Assembly: GCA_963799815.1 (NCBI GenBank)
Contig: CAWCYG010000004.1
Location: 620,001-684,000, forward strand
Length of the DNA stretch: 64,000 nucleotides
Direction: 5' to 3'
Source: JBDTSW01 sp963799815
Lineage (GTDB): Bacteria; Actinomycetota; Thermoleophilia; Solirubrobacterales; 70-9
Shown in pieces: positions 57,568 through 64,000 of this stretch. The position numbers and the translations under genes are program-made. Every line of letters starts with the position of its first letter. Position 1 is the first letter of the stretch. The notes beneath the pieces were generated by a model. The model saw nothing but the letters and a program-made list of their open reading frames with translations, was not told where the DNA came from and did no database searches.

Positions 57568-59192
57568 CTCGGGATGAGCTTGCCGGGATTCATGATCCCA
57601 GCAGGATCCAGCCGCGACTTCACCGCCCGCAGCGTCTCGATGCCCACCTCCCCCACCTCCGCCTTCATGTATGGCGCGTGATCACGGCCGACCGCGTGAT
57701 GGTGCGTGATCGTGCCGCCGTTGGCGACGATCGCATCACAGCCAGCGGCTTTCACCTCGGCCCATTGTTCAAGCTCCGCCCCGGGTCTCGCGGGCGCGAT
57801 CAAGGTGAAGTAGAGCGAGGCGCCGTCGCGATAGGCGTGGGAGAGGTGGCACATGACGAGCGATCCCCCTCCCCCGCGCTCGAGTGCGCCCCTTATGGCT
57901 CCGCCCACTGCCTCATAGAGCGACCCGAGCGCCGACCACTCATGCGCCGACTCCAGCGTCTCCACGAAGTAACCAAGGTCGAGCAGCGCCTCCCGCAGGT
58001 AGGGGCCCTCGAACCGACTCCGAAGCCACGCGCGCCCAGGGTCCTGCCCCAGCGAGACGGCACCGGAGGAGCGCAGGACCCTCGTCGAGACGACGCGACG
58101 CCGCTCGACTGCCTCCGACGTTCCCTCCCAGCCACAGATGACCATGCTGCCCGCGCGGCGGCGGCGCAGGCCGAGATAAGCGTCGAGTGCCCGCCGGCGG
58201 CCGCCCGAGACATCCGCCAGCCCCAGCGAGGTGCGGGTCTCGGCCTCGTCGGAGAGCCTCACGACATCCGGCAGGCAGTCCGACTGAGCGAGCTCCCGCA
58301 CTGCCTCGCAGCCCTCCTCAAAGCCCGCGGCGACCCACGCCTCGTAGCGGCGCTGAGTTGGGGCAGGACGAACCCTCACCCCGACCTCGGTGATCACGCC
58401 CAGCGCGCCCTCCGAGCCGACCGCGAGCTCGCGCAGCGACGGTCCCGCGGCCGTGTGGGGAATGTCGAGGGTCGCGAGTTCTCCCGCCGGCGTCGCCATT
58501 CGCAGCGAGCTCACCATTTCGTCGAAGCGCCCGTAGCCGCTGGAGGCCTGGCCGGCCGAGCGCGTCGCCGCGAAGCCGCCAATGGTGGCGTACTCGAACG
58601 ACTGCGGGAAGTGCCCGAGCGTGAGGCCGCTCTCGCTGAGCGCCCGCTCGGCCTCGGGGCCGCGCAGGCCGGGGCCGAGCTTCGTCGTCAGCGAGCGCTC
58701 GTCGATGGACACGGCGCGGAGCCGTCGCAAGTCGAGGGCAATCAGGCGCTCGAGGCCCGCACGGATCGGCTCAACTCCGCCGACCACGCCGGTGCCGCCG
58801 CCGAAGGGGACCACCGCGACGCGCTCCGCGGTGCACACCTCGAGCGCTCGCAGGACCTCCTCGGGCGTCCCGGGAAGGACGACGGCATCGGGCGCACCCT
58901 CGAGCCTGCCGGTGCGCAGACGGATCAGGTCCGGGTAGCCCTGTCCCGTCGCGCGGCGGATCCGGTGCTCGCGCCCGGTGAGGATCGCATGCGGCCCAAG
59001 GGCTGCCTCAAGCGCCTCGGGGAGTCGCTGCGGCTCGGGCAGTCCGACCTCCTCGAGCTGGACCCGCTCGGTGGCTGCTGGCGGCCCCACGACCTCCTCC
59101 AGCATCGCTCTCGCTTCCGGACCGAGCTCGGCGGATCGCGCGGGATCGCCCCACCCCCACCAGCGCGTGATCGGTGCCGTCGGCTCCCTCAC
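57564..59192 (-). CDS. FAD-binding oxidoreductase, alkyldihydroxyacetonephosphate synthase-like
   Basis: The 542-residue VAO/PCMH flavoprotein begins RWWGWGDPAR, has the FAD-binding VVPFGGGTGVVGGVEP and GHFPQSFEYATIGGFAATRSAGQASSGYG, and ends with ITHHHAVGRDHAPYM and LDPAGIMNPGKLIPS. The HHH-x-VG motif and the RWWGWG start are those of AGPS, which swaps an acyl for an alkyl chain in ether-lipid synthesis; related bacterial proteins are glycolate/D-lactate oxidases. GTG 59192 overlaps the upstream stop. It ends an operon starting with the RsiG-like gene. Confidence 0.85.
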   Translation of the reverse strand: MREPTAPITRWWGWGDPARSAELGPEARAMLEEVVGPPAATERVQLEEVGLPEPQRLPEALEAALGPHAILTGREHRIRRATGQGYPDLIRLRTGRLEGAPDAVVLPGTPEEVLRALEVCTAERVAVVPFGGGTGVVGGVEPIRAGLERLIALDLRRLRAVSIDERSLTTKLGPGLRGPEAERALSESGLTLGHFPQSFEYATIGGFAATRSAGQASSGYGRFDEMVSSLRMATPAGELATLDIPHTAAGPSLRELAVGSEGALGVITEVGVRVRPAPTQRRYEAWVAAGFEEGCEAVRELAQSDCLPDVVRLSDEAETRTSLGLADVSGGRRRALDAYLGLRRRRAGSMVICGWEGTSEAVERRRVVSTRVLRSSGAVSLGQDPGRAWLRSRFEGPYLREALLDLGYFVETLESAHEWSALGSLYEAVGGAIRGALERGGGGSLVMCHLSHAYRDGASLYFTLIAPARPGAELEQWAEVKAAGCDAIVANGGTITHHHAVGRDHAPYMKAEVGEVGIETLRAVKSRLDPAGIMNPGKLIPS

Positions 59193-59626
59193 GGGGCCAC
59201 CAGTGCATGATCGAGGTTCTCCAAAGCCTCGTCGAGACGCTTCCCGGCAGCGGTTCGCATCAGCGGTGAGCCGAGCCGAGAGAGCCCCCGCAGGCGCTCC
59301 TCGCTTCGGACAGTGACGCGCGTCGCCGTGTCGTTTTGCTCGCCGTCGAGGCGGATCTCGACGGTGGCGGAGCGCAGGATTCGCTCGAAGGGCGAATCGG
59401 TGAGCTCCTGTTCCCAGGAGAAGACGTTCGCCTCACGGGCTCTCGTTCGCCGGTAGTCGCCGCGCACGCGTGTGCCACTCTCCGTACCGAGCATCTTGGT
59501 CCATCCCTCGACCTCGCCGTCGGCTTCGCGCACATCCTCGACGCGCACCGTGTTGGGCCACCACCGGGGCAGATGGTGGGGATCGGAGACGACCTCCCAG
59601 ACGCGCTGGGGTGGCGCCTGGATCAC
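59189..59626 (-). CDS. SRPBCC-family (START-like) polyketide cyclase/transport protein
   Basis: The 145-residue protein has IQAPPQRVWEVVSDPHHLPRWWPNTVRVEDV, then WTKMLGTESG and a long C-terminal helix (GLSRLGSPLMRTAAGKRLDEALENL), the helix-grip fold of SRPBCC proteins that bind hydrophobic ligands. GTG 59626 is the only ordinary start; homologous-looking residues (RISRSRV) continue upstream without an ATG, so a CTG about 24 nt earlier behind GGCGGAG is possible. Confidence 0.8.
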   Translation of the reverse strand: MIQAPPQRVWEVVSDPHHLPRWWPNTVRVEDVREADGEVEGWTKMLGTESGTRVRGDYRRTRAREANVFSWEQELTDSPFERILRSATVEIRLDGEQNDTATRVTVRSEERLRGLSRLGSPLMRTAAGKRLDEALENLDHALVAP

Positions 59627-59662
59627 GCGTGAGCGGCTGATCCGCGGCAGCTCCGCCGACCT

Positions 59663-60424
59663 CTATTCCCCGGTCAGGCGCCGCAGATCCCGTACGAGCA
59701 GAAGATGCTTGAGGTGGCCGCAGATTCCGGCGAGGCTCTCCAGGTTCTCCACGGCCTCGCGGCGCCGCGCCTGACTGCGCGAGCGCAGGGAGGCAGCGAC
59801 GATCTGCTCGAGCAGGGCGGCCTCGCGGTCGGCTGAGCTGCGAAAGACGCGCAGGTTGCGGCCCGCCACACCAAAGCGCGACAGCTCGGCTGCGGCGCGA
59901 ACGATCTCCAGGTCGGTCTCGTCGTAGGTGTTGCCGCTGCCGCTTCGGTCGGGCTGGACGATGCCGAAGTCCTGAAGCTCGCGTACGAAGGACTCGGATA
60001 CTCCAGCCTGATCGAGCAGCTCCTCCTCGGAGATCGCTCCGACGGCGGCATCCACCGACATCGCCCGCCGCGTGATCCCGCTCGACTCGCCGCCGCGCGG
60101 CTTTGTGAAGTCGCCGGTCGCGAGCTCCTGACGAATGACGCGCAGCGGCAGAAACTCGTCGCGCTGCATGCGCAGGATCGCCCGCAGACGCTCGACATCG
60201 GCCTGGCTATAGAGGCGATAACCGCCGGCGGTGCGCCGGGGGGCAACGAGCTTTTGATCCTCGAGGTAGCGGATCTTGGAGATCGAGATATCGTCGAACT
60301 CCTGGCTCAGGATCTTGGCGACGGCCCCAATCGTGAGCGCCTTGCGCGGCCGCGACGGCGACGCCTCGGGAGCCTGCCGGCCACCCCGTTCCGGCGAATT
60401 GTCCCTGGTTGTGAGCACCGCCAT
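59663..60424 (-). CDS. MerR-family regulator, FtsR-like
   Basis: The 253-residue regulator has a low-complexity N-terminus, then ALTIGAVAKILSQEFDDISISKIRYLEDQKLVAPRRTAGGYRLYSQADVERL, a MerR winged helix, and long C-terminal helices. Members next to the FHA gene garA in actinobacteria are FtsR, an activator of ftsZ. It follows the FHA gene by 4 nt here, matching that context. No effector-binding cysteines are seen. Confidence 0.85.
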   Translation of the reverse strand: MAVLTTRDNSPERGGRQAPEASPSRPRKALTIGAVAKILSQEFDDISISKIRYLEDQKLVAPRRTAGGYRLYSQADVERLRAILRMQRDEFLPLRVIRQELATGDFTKPRGGESSGITRRAMSVDAAVGAISEEELLDQAGVSESFVRELQDFGIVQPDRSGSGNTYDETDLEIVRAAAELSRFGVAGRNLRVFRSSADREAALLEQIVAASLRSRSQARRREAVENLESLAGICGHLKHLLLVRDLRRLTGE

Positions 60425-60428
60425 TTCC

Positions 60429-60902
60429 TCAGCGCTCCAGGTAGCTCAGCTTGTATTTGCCGATCTGGATCTCGTCGCCGTCCTCGAGGCGATGCGATTC
60501 GATCCGGCGACGATTGACGTAGGTGCCGTTGAGCGACCCCAGGTCGTCGATGTAGTGACCGTCATGGCGGCGCACGAGCAGCGCGTGGTTGCGCGAGACG
60601 GTGACGTCGTCCAAGAACAGCGCGGCGTCGGGCGTGCGGCCGATCGACATGCGGTCCTGATCGATCGTGAAGCTCTCGCCGGCGCGCCCGCCGCCGGAGC
60701 GGATGACGACGGCGGCACCCGCCTGCTCGACTTCCTCCTCGAGATCGACAGGCTGGTATTCGCCGGTCTCCTCGTTGACCTTGTACGTGACCGTGGAGTC
60801 CTCACCCGTCTCCTGGAGGGCGGCCAGATAGGCGCCACACTTCTGGCAGTAGTTCGCCGACTCGTCATTGACGAAGCCGCACTCGGGGCAGTGCACGGCC
60901 AT
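60429..60902 (-). CDS. Zinc-ribbon FHA-domain protein, GarA/FhaA-like
   Basis: The 157-residue protein has an N-terminal zinc ribbon (CPECGFVN and CQKCGAYL), a linker with a Thr pair (DSTVTYKV) where GarA is phosphorylated by PknB/PknG, and an FHA domain (MSIGRTPDAALFLDDVTVSRNHALL, DLGSLNGTYVNRRRI). GarA switches 2-oxoglutarate metabolism in mycobacteria; the FHA fold binds phosphothreonine. The start is ATG 60902. It lies between the RsiG-like and FtsR-like genes. Confidence 0.88.
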   Translation of the reverse strand: MAVHCPECGFVNDESANYCQKCGAYLAALQETGEDSTVTYKVNEETGEYQPVDLEEEVEQAGAAVVIRSGGGRAGESFTIDQDRMSIGRTPDAALFLDDVTVSRNHALLVRRHDGHYIDDLGSLNGTYVNRRRIESHRLEDGDEIQIGKYKLSYLER

Positions 60903-60936
60903 CAGCCGCCGCCTCGGGGGTTGTTCGAGTGTGCCA

Positions 60937-61206
60937 TCACGTGGGTTCGTCGTCGGGGGGTGGATCCGGGACCTTGCCGAGCAGGATGTCGGTGAGCGTC
61001 TGGACGTCGGCACCCGTCAGCGGCGCTTCCCCGCCCTCGCGCTTTGCCTTGAGCCGGTTGACGAGCTCGGCGCGCATGATGTCGATCTTGCCGTGGAGCA
61101 ACCGGCGACGGTAGGAAACCTCGCGCTCTTCATCGGCGAGCGTGTCGATCAGGTCCTTCAGCTCATCGTCGCTCATCGAGCTGACGTCGGGGAAGGTGTC
61201 CTCCAT
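60937..61206 (-). CDS. RsiG-family protein (c-di-GMP-linked anti-sigma type)
   Basis: The 89-residue protein is an antiparallel helical hairpin (MSDDELKDLIDTLADEEREVSYRRRLLHGKIDIMRAELVNRLKAKRE). It contains E-x3-S-x2-R-x3-H-x3-D (EREVSYRRRLLHGKID), close to the E-x3-S-x2-R-x3-Q-x3-D signature of Streptomyces RsiG, which binds c-di-GMP and sequesters sigma WhiG. It has one motif copy, with His in place of Gln. AAGGAGC lies before ATG 61206. It heads an operon with FHA, MerR, SRPBCC and FAD oxidase genes. Confidence 0.78.
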   Translation of the reverse strand: MEDTFPDVSSMSDDELKDLIDTLADEEREVSYRRRLLHGKIDIMRAELVNRLKAKREGGEAPLTGADVQTLTDILLGKVPDPPPDDEPT

Positions 61207-61275
61207 GGTCGTCCTGCTCCTTACGCTCGGGTTACGCTCCGGTGCCTGGGCGGCACCTTCGAGGGCCGCCGCCGG

Positions 61276-61303
61276 ATTATATGTTCGCTTCCGCCAACGT
61301 CAA
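61276..61303 (-). promoter_or_regulatory. Strong sigma70-type promoter of the RsiG-FHA-FtsR operon
   Basis: On the minus strand TTGACG (61303-61298) and a perfect TATAAT (61281-61276) are spaced by 16 bp. It is the best housekeeping promoter in the window. The -35 box overlaps the pgsA stop codon. Transcripts would start near 61268 with a leader of about 60 nt and a normal ribosome-binding site. Confidence 0.75.
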
Positions 61304-61968
61304 GTTGAGGTTGAGGCATTGAAACGAACCTCCCTCATGGCCCGCCTGCCGGCGAGCGCGTAAAGGGTGGTTGCATAGATACCGAACCCGAGCCCGACCA
61401 GGAACAGGGCGACCGTCACCCAGGAGTCGATCACCAGCGTCCAGAAGAGGCCGCCGAAGACGCCGAACGTCGCGAGCCTGCCGAGCCAGGAGATCTCCAG
61501 CTCGAGCCCACGGCGAAGGGCGGCCCGGGCGAGCAGGACCGTGACGATCTCGCGCACCAAGAGCACGATCAGCGCCCAGCGCGGAAGCAGCTCGAAATGC
61601 CAGCAGACCGCCGCACCAGAGAGCGCAGCGAGGCGGTCGATGACCGGATCCATCAGGTACCCGAGCCGGCTGTACTGGCCGGTGGCACGTGCCAGGAAGC
61701 CGTCGATGAAGTCGCCGAAGGTGATCCACAGATAGAGGATCGCCGCCGGCGCGGTGCGGCCGTCCTCGGACTCGAAGGCGAGGTAGAGGAAGACCGGGAT
61801 CGAGGCGAGCCGCAGGTAGCCGATGACGTTGGGGAGCGTCCACGGGTGCAGCGGCTGCCCTCGCATCGTCGGGACGGGCGGTGCGCCGGAGCGATCGAGG
61901 CCAACCAGGCGGCGAAAGCCGGCCTTTGCCTGCTCCTGAAGCGGGGTGTCGGTCGAGCGGGGCGCCAT
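61300..61968 (-). CDS. pgsA: CDP-alcohol phosphatidyltransferase, PgsA-like
   Basis: The 222-residue membrane enzyme has the full CDP-OH-P motif D-x2-D-G-x2-A-R-x8-G-x3-D-x3-D (GDFIDGFLARATGQYSRLG, LMDPVIDR) and several TM helices, preceded by HPWTLPNVIGYLRLASIPVFLYL. PgsA makes phosphatidylglycerol phosphate; another polar head group (cardiolipin or inositol) cannot be excluded. It starts at ATG 61968, 3 nt after proS. Confidence 0.86.
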   Translation of the reverse strand: MAPRSTDTPLQEQAKAGFRRLVGLDRSGAPPVPTMRGQPLHPWTLPNVIGYLRLASIPVFLYLAFESEDGRTAPAAILYLWITFGDFIDGFLARATGQYSRLGYLMDPVIDRLAALSGAAVCWHFELLPRWALIVLLVREIVTVLLARAALRRGLELEISWLGRLATFGVFGGLFWTLVIDSWVTVALFLVGLGFGIYATTLYALAGRRAMREVRFNASTST

Positions 61969-61971
61969 GGC

Positions 61972-63657
61972 TCAGTCGAGATTCGCGAGGAGCTCCCGCA
62001 CACGCGCCGCAGCGTCTTGCGAAGTGACCCTTCCGTCCTGGCCGGAGCGGCGAGCTTGGGTCTCCACCTCTCCCTCCGCGAGCGTGCGCTTGCCCACGGT
62101 GACGCGCAGGGGGCAGCCCAGGAGCTCGGCATCGGTGAGCTTTTCGCCTGTGCCCGCAGCCCGATCGTCGAGGAGGGCTTCGACGCCCTCGTCCACGAGC
62201 TCCGAGTAGATGCGTTCGGCCTCTGAGGCGACCTCGTCTCCCCCCTTGCCGAGGCCGACGACGTGTACCTGCCACGGCGCGATCGCACGTGGCCAGACGA
62301 TTCCGCGCTCATCGGCCCCCTGCTCGATCGCCGCCGCGACGATGCGGGCGGGGCCGATTCCGTAGGAGCCCATCACGATCGGGCGCTCGGCGCCTTCCTC
62401 GTCCAGGTAGGTGGCCCCCAGGGGCGCCGAGTAGCGCGTGCCCAACTTGAAGATGTTGCCGACCTCGATCGCGGTCTCGATCTCGATCGGCTCTCCGGCC
62501 GGTGAGAGATCGCCGGCCTCGACGGAGCGGATGTCCACCTCCTCGAACGCGAAGTCGCGTCCAGGGACGATGCCGATCAGGTGCTCGTCGGGCCGGTTGG
62601 CCCCGCAGAAGTAGCCCTCTCCATGGATCGCGACGTCCTTCAGCACGGGAACGTCGGCCTCAACAGGGCCGATGAAGCCCGGCGGGCCCAGGTTCGCCTC
62701 GATCTCCTCGGCGGTGGCCTGACGAACGCTCTCGCCAACGGCGTTCGCGAGCTTGATCTCGTTGAGGCGATGATCACCGCGCACGAGTGTGAGCAGGAAC
62801 CCGCGCTCGGAGGCGACCACCGGGATCGCCTTCAGCGCGGCGCCCTCAGGCACGTCGAGGGCGCCGGCGACCTGGGCGACGGTGGTGAGGCCGGGCGTCC
62901 CGACTGCCTTCGGCTCCTCGAGACCGGCGGGAAGCTCGACCGGCTGCGCGGTAGCGGAGGCGATCTCCACGTTCGCCGCGTAGCCCGGGGCGAGCGCCAC
63001 CTCGTTCTCCCCCGCGGCGCACGGCGCCATGTACTCGTGGGCGCCGGAGCCGCCCATCATGCCCACGTCGGACTCGACGCGATACCAGCGCAGGCCGGAG
63101 CGGTCGAAGATGCGATCGTAGGCCTCGATGTTGAGGCCGTAGGAGCGGTCCAAGCCCTCCTCGTCGCGATCGAAGCTGTAGGCGTCCTTCATCGTGAACT
63201 CCCGCGTGCGCAGGACGCCCGCGCGAGGCCGCGGCTCGTCGCGCTCCTTGGTCTGGAGCTGGTAGAGGAGCTTGGGGAGATCGCGGTAGGAGCGGATGTC
63301 GCGGGCGACGTGGTAGGTGAGCGCCTCCTCGTGCGTCATCGCCAGCACGTGGGGCGAGCCCTTGCGGTCCTCGAGCTTGAAGAGCTCATCGATCGCGTAG
63401 CGGCCGGTCGCCAGCCAGGGATCGGCCGGCTGCAGAACGGGCAGGAGCATCTCCTGGGCGCCGATCGCGTTCATCTCCTCGCGGATGATTGTCTCGACGT
63501 TCCCGATCACCCGATGCCCAGCGGGCAGCCATGTCCAAAGCCCCGCACCGAGCTGGCGAATGAGCCCGGCGCGGACCATGAGCCGATGCGAGAGCGCCTC
63601 GGCATCAGCCGGATCCTCACGCAGCGTCGGCAGCCAATATCGGGAGAGGCGAGACAT
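61972..63657 (-). CDS. proS: Prolyl-tRNA synthetase (bacterial type, with editing insertion)
   Basis: The 561-residue class II synthetase has motif 1 (GLWTWLPAGHRVIGNVETIIREEMN), motif 2 (RDEPRPRAGVLRTREFTMKDAYSF), an inserted YbaK-like editing domain (about residues 240-380, LKAIPVVASERGFLLTLVRGDHRLNEIKL), motif 3 (GSYGIGPARIVAAAIEQ) and a C-terminal anticodon-binding domain. ATG 63657 has a -10 box 8 nt upstream. It is followed closely by pgsA. Confidence 0.96.
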   Translation of the reverse strand: MSRLSRYWLPTLREDPADAEALSHRLMVRAGLIRQLGAGLWTWLPAGHRVIGNVETIIREEMNAIGAQEMLLPVLQPADPWLATGRYAIDELFKLEDRKGSPHVLAMTHEEALTYHVARDIRSYRDLPKLLYQLQTKERDEPRPRAGVLRTREFTMKDAYSFDRDEEGLDRSYGLNIEAYDRIFDRSGLRWYRVESDVGMMGGSGAHEYMAPCAAGENEVALAPGYAANVEIASATAQPVELPAGLEEPKAVGTPGLTTVAQVAGALDVPEGAALKAIPVVASERGFLLTLVRGDHRLNEIKLANAVGESVRQATAEEIEANLGPPGFIGPVEADVPVLKDVAIHGEGYFCGANRPDEHLIGIVPGRDFAFEEVDIRSVEAGDLSPAGEPIEIETAIEVGNIFKLGTRYSAPLGATYLDEEGAERPIVMGSYGIGPARIVAAAIEQGADERGIVWPRAIAPWQVHVVGLGKGGDEVASEAERIYSELVDEGVEALLDDRAAGTGEKLTDAELLGCPLRVTVGKRTLAEGEVETQARRSGQDGRVTSQDAAARVRELLANLD

Positions 63658-63665
63658 GCGCGGAG

Positions 63666-63671
63666 AGGCTA
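63666..63671 (-). promoter_or_regulatory. -10 box of proS (leaderless)
   Basis: On the minus strand TAGCCT is 8 nt before ATG 63657. Confidence 0.45.
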
Positions 63672-63766
63672 CTGGCGGGGTGAGGTGGGCGCCGCGATCA
63701 GGACTGTCGGCCGGGCGTGCTGCTTTTCCTCCATCTGCCGGAGGAACGGTGCCGGGCCGAACGGGC

Positions 63767-64000
63767 TCACGCCCGGGTGAAGCGCCTCGAGGCGGTCGGG
63801 GAGACCTCTTCGTCGAGCTCGACCTTGCGCCCCTTGACCGGCTTCATGTAGGGCTCACCGTCCTCGAGCACCGGGCCATCGGCCGTGATGTCCTCGCCCG
63901 CAGCGGCAGCCGCGGCCTCCATCTGCGCGATGCGCTCGGGAGTGAGGTCGCCGGCGTTCTCCTCCTCGATACGGCGCAGCCATTCTGCTCCCTCGGCCGA
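63767..64000 (-). CDS. Partial gene, probable C-terminus of IspG (HMBPP synthase)
   Basis: The frame enters from the window edge and ends with TGA at 63769-63767. The 77 visible residues are acidic and helical (AEWLRRIEEENAGDLTPERIAQMEAAAAAAG) with a tail KPVKGRKVELDEEVSPTASRRFTRA. This agrees with my recollection of the extended tail of IspG in this class, and dxr-rseP-ispG-proS is a common actinobacterial order. The catalytic part is outside the window, so the call rests mostly on context. Confidence 0.42.
   Translation of the reverse strand, partial: SAEGAEWLRRIEEENAGDLTPERIAQMEAAAAAAGEDITADGPVLEDGEPYMKPVKGRKVELDEEVSPTASRRFTRA

Noticed and set aside
1..64000. CRISPR arrays, insertion sequences, integrase/att sites, prophage or biosynthetic gene cluster
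   Set aside because: No regularly spaced repeats, transposase or integrase signatures, tRNA-flanked repeats or modular synthase genes were seen; composition is uniform and gene content is core.

Overview
The window comes from a GC-rich actinobacterial chromosome, most likely class Thermoleophilia (Solirubrobacterales and relatives). I infer this from protein character and gene order, not from a marker gene. The supporting order is nrnA-truB-ribF-rpsO-pnp-M16-dapB-dapA-rnj, then ftsK-rodZ-like-cinA-thpR-recA-recX-rny-miaB-miaA-dapF-hflX-dut, with MurT/GatD, GarA-like FHA, FtsR-like MerR and RsiG-like proteins. It is dense, ordinary chromosomal core: no tRNA, rRNA, CRISPR array, insertion sequence or prophage was seen.

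Layout. 1-10.9 kb (+): RNA and translation maintenance (NrnA C-terminus, TruB, RibF, S15, PNPase, RNase J), a peroxiredoxin, an M16 peptidase and DapB/amidase/DapA. 11-15 kb: a secreted M36-like protease, a GC terminator, and a two-component system on the minus strand. 15-33.6 kb (+): division and DNA repair (FtsK, RodZ-like, CinA, RecA, RecX), RNase Y, a membrane-anchored cytochrome c, tRNA modification (MiaB, MiaA), DapF and an LL-DAP-type aminotransferase, RidA, glutamate decarboxylase, a GH114-like protein, HflX and dUTPase. 33.6-37.4 kb (-): lipid kinase, MurT, a methyltransferase and GatD in one overlapping operon. 37.4-46 kb: cyclophilin lipoprotein, hydrolase, small conserved proteins, an RsbW-like anti-sigma protein tail-to-tail with a SigB-like sigma factor, YqgE, a thioredoxin-TPR protein with CcdA, and an HTH_42 protein. 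46-57.6 kb: WS/DGAT acyltransferase, PII and Amt, a K+ channel, GNAT, GH3, a secreted metalloprotease-like protein, NadE, SoxR with its box, a hotdog thioesterase and an RskA-like membrane protein. 57.6-64 kb (-): FAD oxidase (AGPS-like), SRPBCC, MerR/FtsR-like, FHA/GarA-like, RsiG-like, PgsA, ProS and a probable IspG C-terminus.

Three themes stand out. First, about twenty genes on both strands have a TANNNT -10 hexamer only 6-10 nt before the start codon, so leaderless transcription seems to be a main expression mode; this rule also helps pick starts. Second, four genes between 17 and 29 kb (ftsK, rodZ-like, cytochrome c, ridA) are each split by one single-base frameshift, which suggests either local assembly errors or real decay. 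Third, several proteins depart from their family at key residues: DapF lacks both catalytic cysteines, Amt has Glu for the first twin histidine, PII lacks Tyr51, and RNase Y lacks a membrane anchor.

Regulatory candidates worth testing are a 21-codon leader ORF with a 13-bp hairpin whose stop overlaps the sigma factor's TTG start, a textbook SoxR box in a 19-bp promoter spacer, and two divergent genes whose -10 boxes overlap.
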